DNA of 64,000 nucleotides. Origin: Rotaria sordida (lineage: Eukaryota > Rotifera > Eurotatoria > Philodinida > Philodinidae). Location of the stretch: contig CAJNOL010000268.1 of assembly GCA_905250125.1 (NCBI GenBank), positions 103,757-167,756 of the forward strand. The letters run 5' to 3'. The notes beneath the pieces were generated by a model. That model searched no databases. It was given only the letters and a program-made list of their open reading frames with translations, and was not told where the DNA came from. The translations under genes were made by a program, and so were the position numbers. Positions 44,627 through 57,460 of this stretch are shown one piece after another. Position 1 is the first letter of the stretch. Every line of letters starts with the position of its first letter.

Positions 44627-45935
44627 TTAAAAAATATTTTCATCTGACACACATATAAACAGATAATTCAAAGTTTGAAAAAAAAACAAGAGTTTATATA
44701 ATTGCAAACTATATTTGTTCGTCGTGTCTAAATTAAATTCTTCATTATTTGTATTAATTAAATGAGTTTTATTATGATAATCAATAAGTACAAGTGTTAT
44801 TGTTGGTATTAATTGTTCATTTGTTGAATATGTTACTTCAATACGTGTTATTGATGTATTTGGTATTAGTTCTTGTATCGTATCTAAATATTGTCCTATA
44901 TCTGTTTGTAAAGCATATGCAAAATATTTAATTAATTCACGTATAATACATCCATGACTAACAATAAATACATCAAGATCAGAAAAATGATTTCCATATG
45001 GAAAATATTTCAAACCTTTGATTACAATTCGCTGTTTTTCAATATTATCATCATGTGATAAAATAGATGATGATGGAAGATTAAATGTTGAATCGATTGA
45101 TGATCAACATGATCTTGTGAAAATAATCTGGTTTTTTAAATGATTATGAATATTTTCTATTGATATTGAACGTTTTTTATTAGAATTTTTTACTATGTGT
45201 GGATTAAGAAATAAATTTTCTTTTAAAACATTATATGTTAAACGTTATGATATATTTTGTTTGGTTAATAAAGTAAATGTACAAAATTTAATAAAAATTT
45301 CTTGACATAATTTTTGAAAAATTTTTATAACATGTTCACGTACTTGAGTATTTGTTTCAGCACCCGAAGGTGTGAAATTAATATAAGGAACACCATTCTC
45401 TTTTGTTAATTCACGTAACCATTGACATCTTTGCCCTTGTGCATTACCAAATCTCTAATTAATTCAAGAAAAACAAATGAATTATATAAATTCAACTAAA
45501 AAAATGATTTACTCGTTCATATAATAAACTATCAAATTTAATTTCACATGATAATACACGAATTAATCGATGAATTTCATGTGCTGTCTAAAAGATCTAA
45601 ACATTTTATCTATGATTATCTATTAAATAGAATATTAGATTTTAATAATAATAAAAAAAACATACTTCTGAAGATCGTTTTAGATCATTTGAATAAATAT
45701 GTGGAAAATGATGATATTGTAAATATTGACCACGTGCTTGCGATTGTCGATAACGAATATTAGATAATTATGTATCAAGTAGACCTTGAATAATGCCTAC
45801 AGCATTTGCATGTGTTTCTGCACTAATAAAAAAAAAGAAATTCATCGTATAGAAAACGAAAAATCAATAATTTATAGATATCTACTGTCGAACAAGTGTT
45901 AAATTAAAATGAACATGAACAATTTTTCGAATATT
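44627..45935 (-). pseudogene. TIGAR-like histidine phosphatase pseudogene
   Basis: The pieces line up with fructose-2,6-bisphosphatase TIGAR/phosphoglycerate-mutase-like proteins: LTLVRHAETHANAVGIIQG split by a short intron (the catalytic RH motif), YSNDLKRSSE, then YERRFGNAQGQRC, TPSGAETNTQVREHVIKIFQ and, near the end, DVFIVSHGCIIRELIKYF (second catalytic His) and PNTSITRI. Four exon pieces join in phase across short introns. Three in-frame stops interrupt it: a TAA shortly after IIQGLLDT, a TAA after TLLTKQNIS and a TGA after FTRSC. No frameshift was found, so decay seems recent. No start ATG is visible before the first catalytic block. Related intact homoeologues would be expected elsewhere in a bdelloid genome (inference). 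Confidence 0.8.
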
Positions 45936-48120
45936 TGAGAAAACTTATCTATAGATGAAATAATTTAATAGATAGAATTACATATAATTGTTACTGAGCT
46001 CATTGTAAAAATGTTTTTTTTGTTTGCTTGTACCCACGAGATATAGATTGTCCTTGGTACTTATTAACTGATCGGAAAACGAGCTTTTGCTTTTGACTGT
46101 TATCTATTATAAAATATGCACGTGCAGATGAGAAGGTCATTGGGCGTGTCATTTATGATTAGATATATATTTATTTCTTGTATCCTTCTTTTCTATTTGT
46201 CGTAAATATAACGCATGCTTCTCAGTCAAAACATACTATACATATATAAGTGGAAAGAAGAAAACATTGAGAACGTTAAGGCCAAGAATAAACGATCGTA
46301 ATTAAATGATTATTTTATATGATCATATGGATTGCACGATGATTTCATCGTTCGTTCTCTAGTCGAATATTTTTATGTATTTAGAAATATGCAAATAATC
46401 TATAGAACAAATAGAGTACATGAGAAAAGGGTCAAGAGTACATCCCTACAAAAACTTACTGACGTGCAAAACAGGTATCTTTGCCTATGAGATATGTAAA
46501 GAGATGATAAGAAAAGAATATAAATATGCAATGTATTTTTGTAATTTTTTTTTAATCAATAAGAGTTTTATGATTACTTGGCATTATTTTTGTTTTCTTT
46601 TTAAAAGAAAAAAAGAACTTTGTAAAGTATATCTACACCTCAATTGACAGAGTACAGCAATCACAAGAACAAACTAAAATCATTTTGCTGTTTAACATAT
46701 CTTATTTGAAATTTCATATATCACATAGAAGAAAATAACTTAAATTCTTTCAACGAATAAATAGATATTCTTTTCTTCCTTTGATTCAATAATGATTTTC
46801 TATTTATATAATTTTTCTTCAATCAAGATGATAGAACAAAAGAAAAAAGAAATTATTACAAGCTAATTTAATATGTCTGCATTTTTCGATTATCAGCAGA
46901 TTCTTTAATATATATTACATAAAAATATGTTCCTAAATTAAATTAAATCATATAATTTTCTTACACTATTTTTTTGTAAATTATTTGTTTCAAATCTTGG
47001 TAATTCAATCATAATTAATCTATAACATAAGATCAAATCAAGTCATAGGAAGAAAAATATTTGTATTCAATTCTGTTTGAGATTTCTATCACTATAATAT
47101 ATCTTCATAGATTCATACATTAATCATTGTATGATAATTAGCAGATAATTTAATTATTTATTCAAATTTTTCTTCAAAAATAAGTATATAAGAAAACAAA
47201 AAGAGTCGAAATAGTATTGAATATTTTACATATTTTCTCACCTATCTTATGCTTGGTGAAATATGCATATCGATTATTAATTAATCATTCAATTACACGT
47301 TTGTATTATTTAATTTCAGCTATAATTTTGTGTCAGTAAATCTTTTCATAATATTGAAAATATTTTCAAATTCTCACTTTTAAAAAGTACTAGTTATTAA
47401 GTCAATGATCATCTTTAAATAAATAACAATTGGTATAAAACATGCATCATTTGTAGAGTGCTACTGTTGACATTTTGAAAAGTAACGTATGATATGGGAA
47501 TATATTCATTTAACTGTTTCAGAAAAAAAGAAATATTCAGATGCAAAAAAAATGACATCAAGATTCTTTATTATATAATATCTATTTAATTGTTTAAAGC
47601 TGTTAGCGCAATTCATACGAGATTAAAATGTGAAACACAATGTTGTTAATTATATGGAAATTGTTTTATTCTATCTATTTTGGGACATATTTCTTCATTA
47701 TCTTTTACTTAATCCTCTGGAACTGCAATAAGAAAATAGTTAATGAGATCTTAGTAATATACAGCCTTTGGACACCATCTGTCACCGTGTGTGGGCGGGT
47801 GTGCAAATTTCTACTCTATATACTTCCATACTCCGTTTAGATTGTGTTACTCAACATATATATATATCTAAATAAGTTTTACTTTGGAATATTTCATTTT
47901 TGTTAAACGTATTTATGGTAACAACAAAAAATCAATGACTAAGTTTTTGCGGTTGCATGACACTGACTCAGTCATTCTTGCACAAGTTTTGTTTTTCTTT
48001 CGTCAATATTGATAAAAAAAAATGACACACTCACTTTAAATACATATTATCAATTTTATAAAATAAAAATAAAAGTTATATTAGAGTATTGCTTAGTTTT
48101 GTTAATTTTTTTTTAGTACA
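45936..48120. other. Intergenic, with one repeat copy
   Basis: AT-rich DNA with no recognised gene. Element copy E lies at 47592-47856. The short ORFs at 46420 and 47640 are not supported; the second one is inside the repeat. Confidence 0.45.
47592..47856 (-). repeat. Inverted-repeat element, family 1, copy E
   Basis: Reversed orientation. It begins GCTGTTAGCGCAATTC and continues with GATTAAAATGTGAAACACAA, matching the reversed right ends of copies B and F. The far end (CTATATACTTCCATACTCCG, TTTAGATTGTGTTA) matches the reversed left ends. The interior block CTGTCACCGTGTGTGGG pairs with copies A and C. Confidence 0.75.
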
Positions 48121-48516
48121 ATGACTGAAGCTCAAGATATTAATATTAAACTATTCTCATTTGGCCATTCTTTTGGTGTTCCAAAAACAGTTGATTTATT
48201 ATATTCTGTACGTCATTTTCCAGTTCCTAATGTAGATAATTATCAACAATATGATGGACGACATAAACGAATACAAAATGAATTGTTAAATTTAGTACAA
48301 TATGAAGATATAATTAAAACAATCATTGAACAATTGATGAATTTTATTCATGAACATAAAAAAAATTCTATAACATTGGCAATTGGATGTGAACAAGGAC
48401 GACATCGATCGGTAGCTATAATCGAACGACTTGCTGATTTATTGGGAACTACTTATAATGTAGAAGTCAAACATCGAGATTTACAAAGAACAGGATATGA
48501 TAAAAAGAAACAATGA
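48121..48516 (+). CDS. Stand-alone RapZ C-terminal-domain-like protein
   Basis: Single exon, 131 residues. It resembles the C-terminal domain of bacterial RapZ/YvcJ: FSFGHSFGVPKTVDLLYSVR at the start, a PVPNVDNYQQYDGRH stretch, and the characteristic AIGCEQGRHRSVAIIERLA followed by VEVKHRDLQ. In bacteria this domain binds glucosamine-6-phosphate and small RNAs to control GlmS, and normally follows an N-terminal P-loop ATPase domain, which is absent here. Whether the eukaryotic protein binds sugar phosphate or RNA is unknown. A TTTTTTTTAGTACA acceptor-like stretch directly precedes the ATG, so it may be trans-spliced. Lack of introns and the bacterial resemblance make transfer possible, but similar proteins may exist in other eukaryotes (fungi have relatives, from memory). 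Confidence 0.8.
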   Translation: MTEAQDINIKLFSFGHSFGVPKTVDLLYSVRHFPVPNVDNYQQYDGRHKRIQNELLNLVQYEDIIKTIIEQLMNFIHEHKKNSITLAIGCEQGRHRSVAIIERLADLLGTTYNVEVKHRDLQRTGYDKKKQ

Positions 48517-48944
48517 GAAAGAACAACAAATAGAGACAGAAAATATAATAATTATGATGAAGATAACTAACATGTTAGTTTTTTTCATCAATGTAAAATC
48601 ATCATTTGGCTAACTAACTTCAAATTTATCTTATTTTCTATGGTACAATCTCTTACTTATGTTTGTTTTTGAACTGTTATTAGTCCAAGATTTTCTTTTT
48701 CAACAACTATTTCAATGAACATTCGATTTCATTATGTTTAATACTCATGCGATTGTTGAACCTTTTCTATAGTGAAAATTAAAGGATATATAAATCCTTG
48801 GATTTCATCGGGATCATGTCATTCAATATTCTAAGCTATCCATACTGATCTATGAAGATAAAATAACCTGAATGGTGTAGAACACCAATTCTTTAAAATA
48901 TTATTATTCATATGTTACAATAAAAAACAGAATTTTTTTTTTTT

Positions 48945-49044
48945 NNNNNNNNNNNNNNNNNNNNNNNNNNNNNNNNNNNNNNNNNNNNNNNNNNNNNNNN
49001 NNNNNNNNNNNNNNNNNNNNNNNNNNNNNNNNNNNNNNNNNNNN
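48945..49044. other. Assembly gap (100 N)
   Basis: Exactly 100 N after a T tract, immediately before repeat copy F. Probably a placeholder for an unknown length. Confidence 0.95.
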
Positions 49045-49405
49045 TATTTTGTGAAACACGATCTAAAAATTTGGGTCACCATAATGATAGACGCCTTAGC
49101 AACACTCTCCCCAGCATTGCAGACCATGATTAGAGCCTGTCGGATCCAAAAATTTTCAGATCCATATCCGGGGAGCTCTAACTATGATAGGCATTGTTGA
49201 TATATGATCAAAGACTGTATACCATTAACGTTTTGTTATAATCTATGAACTACTTCCTTCTTGTATTTCTGAAGAATTAAGCGAAAAGATGGGTGAAGAT
49301 ATATGTCTCCAAATACATAGGATTAAAAAATCTCCTTGTGATTATCAACCCCAACTACATTGTGTTTCACATTTTAATCCTGATGGGATTGTTCTAATAG
49401 CTTTT
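49045..49405 (+). repeat. Inverted-repeat element, family 1, copy F
   Basis: It begins TTTTGTGAAACACGATCTAA right at the gap edge and ends with CATTGTGTTTCACATTTTAA plus GGGATTG. Its middle (GATCAAAGACTGTATA) matches copy B. A GGATCC-type hairpin (49133-49187) lies inside it. It ends about 10 bp before a transporter exon, so it supplies nearly the whole 3' end of that intron. Confidence 0.75.
49133..49187. repeat. Hairpin repeat (GGATCC-type) inside copy F
   Basis: Imperfect inverted repeat from AGAGCCTGTCGGATCC to GGGGAGCTCT, related to 11606-11650. Copy B lacks it at the equivalent place, so it looks like an insertion. Confidence 0.5.
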
Positions 49406-49414
49406 ATTTATTAG

Positions 49415-52400
49415 GTATTATTGGATGGTGAAGATATTCGAAAATTAAATATTGAATGGCTTCGTTCACAGATTGGATATGTTGGACAAGAACCTGTTTT
49501 ATTTTCTGGTACAATTCAAGATAATATTCGGTTGGGTAAACCTGATGCAACAGAAGTTAGTATTTAAAAAAATATTTAATTTAAAAAGAAAAATAAAGTC
49601 ACTATTAAAATAAATTTAGATAGAAATCGATGAAGCTGCTAAAATGGCCAATGCTCATGAATTTATTCTTGATTTACCTGAAAAATATAAAACATCAGCA
49701 AAAGGAATGTTAAGTGGTGGACAAAAACAACGAATTGCTATTGCTCGTGCAATTATTTCGAATCCAAAAATTTTACTTTTAGATGAAGCAACTTCAGCAT
49801 TAGGTAAAATTAAATCTCTTATTTAACATTCATCGATTTATTCCATGTATATATATATATATGTAGATACTAGAAGTGAAAAAATTGTACAAAATGCATT
49901 AAATAAAGCCAGTATAGGTCGAACAACAATTATTATTGCACATCGATTAACAACTATTCAAGATGCCGATCTTATTCTTGTTTTTGATAAAGGATCTATT
50001 GTTGAACAAGGTACACATAGAGAATTATTACAAATTGAAAATGGAATTTATCGTTCATTGGTTGCTCATTCGGATCAAGACGAAGAAGATGTAGAAGATG
50101 TAGAAGATGAACATGAAAATGTTCTAGGACCAAAACTATCACGTAATTCTTCAAGTAAATAATAATTAAAATTAATTATTTCTAATTGAAAAATATAAAT
50201 ATATTCTTTTTTTAAGTAAAACTATTAGGGCAAATGTCTTCGCTTGAGGCTGAAGAAACATCATCAAATGAGAAAGAAGAAAATATAAAACATTCTTGTT
50301 GTCATAGTCCATTCTTTATTAAATTACTTAAATTAAATTCACCTGAAAAATTTTATCTATTTATTGGTTGTATATGTTCTCTTATTTTTGGTGGTGTTGA
50401 ACCAGCAGTTGGTTTAGTCTATTCAATCATTTATGGTCTTTTAGCCAATCCAAATCTTGATGAACAATCAATACGTACGCGAAATCTATCTTTAATTATT
50501 TTTGGTATTTATGTATTTGGTGGTATTGTACAATTTCTTAGTACAATTACATTTACTAAATCAGGTGAAGCATTAACATTACGTATGCGTTTGCGCACAT
50601 TTGAAGCAATGTTAAGACAAGAAATGGGTTGGTTTGATGAAGAAAAAAATAGTGTTGGATCATTAGTTACTCGATTGTCAAGTGATACAGCTGCTCTTAA
50701 AGTAAAAAAAATTAAATATTTTGTTTTTGAAATTTAATTTTTTCGTATTCAAAGGGTTTGACAGGTGTTCGATTGAATGCATTTGTTTCATCATTGGGTA
50801 CAACAATATTTGCACTTATTGTTGCATTTATGGCTGGTTGGAAATTAACATTAGTTGTTCTATGTTTCACTCCATTACTGATTTTTTCTGGTTATTTACA
50901 AGGACAAACACAATCAAAAGCAGGTCAATCAAAAACAGCAAAATCATTTGCTGAAGAAGGTGGAAGAGTATGTTGTTTTGTTTCTTTTTTGTTGTTTTAT
51001 TTTTAAGATTTTAATATTTGTATGATTTAAATAGTATGCAGTTGAAGCTATTCAAGATATTCGTACAGTAGCAACGTTAAATCAAGAAAAATTTTTTATT
51101 AAAAAATATGAAGAAGCATTCTATCAAGATTTTAAGTAAGTTATTAAAAAAAAAAGAGTAAATATTTTTTTATGAATAATTATTTAAATTAATAGAAAAC
51201 GTATGTGTAAAATTCCAATTCAAGCATTAGGCAAAGCAATAGCAAATTCATTTTTATATTTTATACATGTTACAGCATTTAGTTATGGTGCAAGTTTAGT
51301 TGAAAGTGGTCAAATGGGTTTTGCAGAAGTTTTTCGTGTATTTATTGTTATTAATTTTGCTTCAATGTCTGTTGGTCGAAGTACATCCGTAATGCCTGAT
51401 TACAATATAGCTAAAGCAGCAGCACAACGTATACTTGCATTACATAATAGACAATCTACAGTTGATCCATATAATGAAAATGGTTTAAAATTAGTATGTA
51501 TTTAGATTTTAAATAAAATAAGTTTCTTCTTTTTGAAAAAAAAAATCTATTTGTAGGATGATTTTCAAGGAAATATCGAATTTCATAATATTGGATTTTC
51601 ATATCCAACACGAAAAAATCGACGTGTCTTACGTAATTTTAATCTTAAATGTTTACAAGGACAAACGACAGCATTAATTGGTTCTTCAGGCTGCGGGTAA
51701 TATAAATAAATTTTTAATAGATTTGCTATATTCATATTGATTTATTTTGAAGAAAAAGTACAACTATTTCTCTTCTACTTCGTTTTTATGATTCAATTAA
51801 TGGTAAAATTTTTTTGGATAATCATGATATAAAAGCATTAAATATAAATTGGCTTCGTTCAATAATTGGTTTTGTTCAACAAGAACCAATTTTATTTGAT
51901 CGTACTATAGCTGAAAATATTGCATATGGAATTCAAGATCGACAAGTATCATTAGAAGAAATACAAGAAGCAGCTACACAAGCTAATATTCATCAAGAAA
52001 TTATTCAATTTCCTCAAGTAAGAAATTTGTGTTTTCTTTTTTATTTTACAACAATCTTCATATGAATAATAATAGGGTTATGAAACTAATTGTGGTAATG
52101 TTGGAAATAGTCAACTTAGTGGTGGTCAAAAACAACGAATAGCCATAGCTCGAGCATTATTACGGAAACCTAAAATACTTTTACTTGATGAAGCTACATC
52201 TGCACTTGACTATAGATCCGAAGGAGTAAGTTCATTAGAATATTAACTATTTATTTTATTTTATTATACTTAAGATTGTACAAGAAGCTATTGATAATGT
52301 ACGAAAAGGTCGAACATGTTTGACTATTGCTCATCGATTAACAACTATACAAAATAGTGAAAAGATTGTAGTAGTTGACCGTGGTCGTATACGTGAAGAA

Positions 52401-52484
52401 GGTCAACATGAAGACTTATTGCGACAAAAAGGTTTATATTACAAACTTCAACGAGCAACAGAACAACGACATCATGAAACATGA
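49415..52484 (+). CDS. ABCB-type (P-glycoprotein/MDR-like) transporter, 5' part missing
   Basis: Visible exons: 49415-49555, 49620-49803, 49867-50154, 50217-50701, 50755-50967, 51035-51135, 51196-51493, 51557-51696, 51753-52017, 52076-52225, 52275-52484 (824 residues, phases consistent). They encode the rear of NBD1 (Q-loop [10 protein letters not shown], signature [14 protein letters not shown], Walker [13 protein letters not shown], switch AHRLTT), an acidic linker ([13 protein letters not shown]), a second six-helix membrane domain ([14 protein letters not shown]) and a complete NBD2 (Walker A GSSGCGKST, signature [22 protein letters not shown]). Full transporters of this class export lipids and xenobiotics across the plasma membrane. 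The first membrane domain and Walker A of NBD1 are absent, probably inside the 48945-49044 gap; a true truncation is the alternative. Confidence 0.93.
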
Positions 52485-54283
52485 TTAATTTTTTTTCTTC
52501 TTTTTCTTTTTCTGAAGTCTTTCATATGTATCAGATAGTCGATAAAACTAGATTGTTTTTGTAAATATGAAATATTATGAATAAATAATCAATACACCTT
52601 ATGCAAATAAAATCAAAGTTTGAATAATTGTGTATTTGAAAAAAATTAATTATGTACATCTTCTTATGCAATTTCATCGAAATCTTTGTAACCAGATTAT
52701 CGATTAATTTGTATTATTTGGTAATAAACAGGATGGACCATAAATAGTAATACGATAAAAAAGATGAAATATCATCGTTGGAGTTCGCTCGAATAGACTG
52801 ATTTCTTTCATTAGTCGTAAAAGCTTATTTAAAGTTTCTTTTTCCATATGGATGACGCAAACAAATAAAAATGTTAAGGTATATATTTAGCCTCACTTAA
52901 AAAACTTTACCGATCAACAAGTAGAAAAAATAATGTGCCCGAAATGGAAAATTGAAGCAGAAGTTTGTTTTCTTTTCTTTATATATGGTTACACAATACA
53001 TCAAGAGCTGATCAAGAATATGTGCGATTTCAATTTTTCTATCATAATGCTACTTATGGTTCACCCTATATATAGTTGCTTATCTTGATTACTTATATTC
53101 GAATACTATTACAATGTACACAATAAAAATACACGATTGTCTACTATTATCTAGATGCTGAATGAATGTATTCATGTCTGAACAAATATTTGGTCTGTAC
53201 TCTGAAATAGACACTGTTTATAATGATGTTAACATGCACTAGTAACAGTTCAATACGATTCTGAATCAGAGCTGGATATAGGACAAAACAAAAAAATTGT
53301 CCTACGCTCACTGCTATTCTGAATCGTAAAAGATAATGTCCGACAACTATATATCAGTAGATTCTGAGATTATATTATGAATAGACCTATAGATTTAATC
53401 TCGTATACCATGAATTTTGCTTATATGAATAATGTTACGATTAGAACATTTGATATTTAATTTAATTGGATCGAAATAACTCGAATCAATTAGAATATTC
53501 AAAATGATTCAGTTAAGAAACAAATAATATTGATATACTTTCATTCACGCTTCTATAATTATTCATTCCGATATATTGCAATGATTAATTTAACTAGTTC
53601 GGATTTCCACAAGCATCTAATTTTCATTTTGAAAAAAAAAAATGATATATTATATCAAAATAATTTTTTTCTACTTCATAATCATACAATCTAGTCTCAA
53701 TTATGCATATAATATTCATGAATTAACATAACTAAAAATGCCATAATACTGGAATATTTTAAAAGATTTTATCTTTAGATTTATATTTACTTTAAATTTA
53801 GTTTTGTACGATATTTTGATAGAATTGACTTATTTAAAAGTAATACCTTATGATTAAGTAATAGGTAGAGATATTGTCATAACTAGAAAATTAACCTTGT
53901 ACATGCTCTTTCCTTATTAACACTTCCTTTTTGAATATTTTTAACTTACCATAATCATGAAAAAATTACAGTCGTACATTACATTCTACAAAATAAAAAC
54001 ACGCAAAATTAGTCATATAAAAACAGAAAAATGTATGACGTTCTTCCTATGTCCTTTAATGTCTCTTGATTTTATCTTCAACGAAGAAATATAGGCAATA
54101 ACTAAGTCATAAACATGAATGCACTCAAGCAAAGAAAATTAAAATGAGGAGGCTAAATGACGCATGAATGAATAAAATTTTTTCTATAACTGACTATGAT
54201 TTAAATACTTGATTTGCAATAGAATATGTATGATTATAAACTATCACAATTAAGTAAAAAAATATTATATTAGTTTCTACATA
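52485..54283. other. Intergenic, with one imperfect hairpin
   Basis: AT-rich, no gene recognised. An imperfect inverted repeat lies at about 53246-53338, centred on GGACAAAACAAAAAAATTGT. Confidence 0.4.
53246..53338. repeat. Imperfect hairpin, ~90 bp
   Basis: TACGATTCTGAATCAGAGC faces the complement of GCTATTCTGAATCGTAAAAG, with inner TAGGACAA/TTGTCCTA arms. Single copy in the window. Confidence 0.45.
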
Positions 54284-56540
54284 ATGGTACTTTTAAAAGA
54301 TACAAATAATCAAGAATTTTTTCAACTCGATCATGATCAAACACCACAATCATATCTTGATAGAATAGCTCATGAAAATCAATTAGAATTAAATAAAAAA
54401 CAATTTGCATTATTTATGGATGATCAAGATCCTCTTGGTTATATCAGACAAAAATTTTCCTATCCAAAATTAGGAACATTACCAAAAGGTTTGCATAAAA
54501 TAATAAATATCATTTTGATAAAGACAAAAAAAAAACAATATCATTAATTTGTAGTTGATAAAAAACGAATTGAACCATCTAATGAATGTATCTATCTTTG
54601 TGGTCAATCACTTGGATTGATGCCTCTACGAACAATTGATTATATGAATGCATTTATGAATGATTGGGCTACATTGTAAGTTAGATTCATTGTTTTCATT
54701 CATGAAAAAGACAAAAATTATTTCAATTAATTTTTAATAGAGGCGTTTATGGTCATTTTACTGGTTCAAATCCTTGGGCAAAATGTGATATTCCATGTTT
54801 ATCAACTATGAGTTTATTAGTTGGTGGTCAAATCAAAGAAGTTGCTCTTATGAATCAATTATCATCAAATCTTCATTTTATGATGGTATTTATCATTTAA
54901 TATTCATGTTAAGTCAAAAATTGCTTGTTTTTTTTTTAAACATTTACAGACAGCATTTTATCAACCTCAAAGTAATCGTTATAAAATTTTATATGAAGAA
55001 CATGCATTTCCAAGTGATCAATATGCCATTAATTCACAAATTAAATTACATGGTTACGATCCTAAAGATGCAAAAATTGTAATCAAAGCACGAGAAGTAT
55101 GTTTAACTCAATTTATGATCTCTCTAAAAGTTATTCTTTTTTTTTATAGAATGAGAGTTGTTTACGAACTGAAGATATTCTTGATGTACTTCGACGCGAA
55201 GGTCATTCGATTGCACTTGTCATGATTGGAGGAATACATTATTATACAGGTCAATTATTTGATATTGAAACAATTACACGTGTTGCTCATGAACAAGTAT
55301 AAACAATAATATTTCCAAAGAAAAAGTTTCTTTCTATTTATGATTTGAAATTTTTTTAAGGGTTGTTGTGTTGGATGGGATTTAGCACATGCTGTTGGTA
55401 ATGTACCATTAAAGTTACATGATTGGCAAGTTGATTTTGCTGTATGGTGTACATATAAAGTAAATAATCAAGATTAAAAAGAATAAATTTTATTTTTTCT
55501 TAAATATAGTATTTAAATGGTGGAGCTGGATGTATTGGTGGAATATTTGTACATTCAAATCATTTTAAAGATAATCATTTGACAACACTTGATGGTTGGT
55601 GGGGTAATCGAGAATCAACACGATTCACTATGTTTGATGGTATAAAAAATTTATTCTAATTTAATATAAATAATATATAGTTATTTGTAGATATTGATCG
55701 AGATAAAAGTGCTCTTGGTTTTCGTGTTAGTAATCCATCAATTCATCAATGTGCAGCTCTTGCTGCTAGTTTAGAAGTATGTTTACAAATTAGTCTTGAT
55801 TAAAGAAAGATAATCTGCTTTTTTTTGTTTCTAAAGATTTTTGATGAAGTAAGAATTGAACAAATTCGTGCAAAATCAATTATTCTGACTCAATATCTTC
55901 AATATTTACTTCAAACTGAATTAGCAGGTAAAGAAAAACTTTTCTTTATAATTTATTCAAAATTAATTTTAAATTTTTATTATTTTTTTTACAAACATGC
56001 AGATGTATGTCAATTTACTTTATTGACTCCTCTTAATCCTCAAGAACGTGGTGCTCAATTATCATTTCGACCTATTGATGTTACTGCTCAACAAATTCAT
56101 GATGAACTAGAAAAAATTGGTGTTGTTGTATGTATAAACACAATAATGATTATCTCATATTCACAAACTATTCATTAATTACTTTTTTTTCAGATCGATA
56201 TTCGCGATGATATTATTCGAATAGCACCAGTATCATTATATAATAGTTTTGCTGATATATTTCAATTTCTTTCATTACTCAAAGAAGCAATTATTGCATT
56301 AACAACAGTAAGTAAAGAATCAAGTACAAACTAAAAATGCTGCTTTTTGTATCTATTTTATGTTTGATTTTTTCAATCGATGTTATTGTTTTTATTTGAA
56401 GTATTTGTCCATAAAGTTTATTTTATAAATAAAAATATCTTTATTATTTATTTGATTATATCTTATGCAAAGAATGACATTTTATTTTATGATTATCATT
56501 ACATCTATTGACTTGCTTTTTTTTTCTTACACAGGTTTAA
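54284..56540 (+). CDS. KYNU: Kynureninase
   Basis: Exons 54284-54488, 54555-54675, 54741-54885, 54950-55096, 55150-55296, 55361-55459, 55510-55639, 55691-55776, 55837-55927, 56003-56127, 56194-56307 and a tiny last exon from 56535 (GTT TAA); about 471 residues. If the GTAAGT donor at 56308 is not used, the ORF ends at 56334 instead. It is a PLP fold-type I enzyme: [11 protein letters not shown] near the start, [23 protein letters not shown] (cofactor-binding Asp) and the Schiff-base Lys in WCTYKYLNGGAG (Lys about 288), then [11 protein letters not shown]. It cleaves kynurenine or 3-hydroxykynurenine to anthranilate or 3-hydroxyanthranilate plus alanine (tryptophan breakdown). It is convergent with the flavin monooxygenase fusion gene at 57461. 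Confidence 0.95.
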
Positions 56541-57460
56541 GAACATTATATGATGAATAGTTTCTTCCTCATATTAACATATACATTCTGGTAAATGTAT
56601 TCAGTCAGTGAGATTGCAATCTAATAGCATAAGTATTCAAAAATTATTCGAGAGATTTATTTCTCGACGAAAACATGAATTCTCAAATGTGACATTTATG
56701 ATAGTATTTTTCTAAGAATATTTAACTAAATATTTATAGAATAAGTGCAAAGAGATATTGAAGTTATGTTATCTATAAAAAATGATCTAATTAAATTGTA
56801 AATAGAGAAAAATTGTTTTAATTTACTTTATCTTCAGCTTTTTCTGATAAGTTATTGAAACGTTTTTAATAAATAGAGGTCTGAAGAAAACAAAAATGAT
56901 TTTTCATTTTTAGCATTTTTGTTTATTTCTCTAGTTCAATTAAATATATCTTTACATGTATCTAATGAAAGTTCATTTTAATTTCATACTCTAAATTTAC
57001 ATTCAAAACATCTTGAATTAAAATATAAATTTTCAGATTGACTAAGGAAAGCAAGAGAACAAAAGAAAATGGAAGACTTAAGTTATAAATCATTTTCGTT
57101 TTGACACTATGAAGATTACGAGTGTTGGTGATTCATTTCCCTTTATTTATTCATTACACTTACATCTAACGTATGAAATATGTTTCCTCAGACACATTTA
57201 TTGTGATTTTTCTTTCATCTATAATTTTGCTGATCAGTATTTCTTTGTTAATTACTGTCAAATTATGTTTCAAGAAGTTTTTTTTTTTTTATAAATAACT
57301 CATCAAACTAGAATTTCTATTTCATTTGAATAAAATCAAAATATACAAAAAACAAAAGGAATAACTTTAAACAAATCACCGAGCAAAAATCTCCGACATA
57401 GATTATCAAATAGAAATAAATTAATTAATAACACAAAAAAATAATGCCTATACAATATTT
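56541..57460. other. Intergenic between convergent genes
   Basis: AT-rich 3' flanks of kynureninase and the fusion gene. No exon or repeat was recognised. Confidence 0.45.

Larger units (their letters stand above)
48517..49414. other. Intergenic or intronic stretch containing a gap and a repeat
   Basis: It holds the 3' flank of the RapZ-like gene, a 100-N gap (48945-49044) and element copy F. The missing 5' exons of the ABC transporter would have to lie in the gap. Confidence 0.6.
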
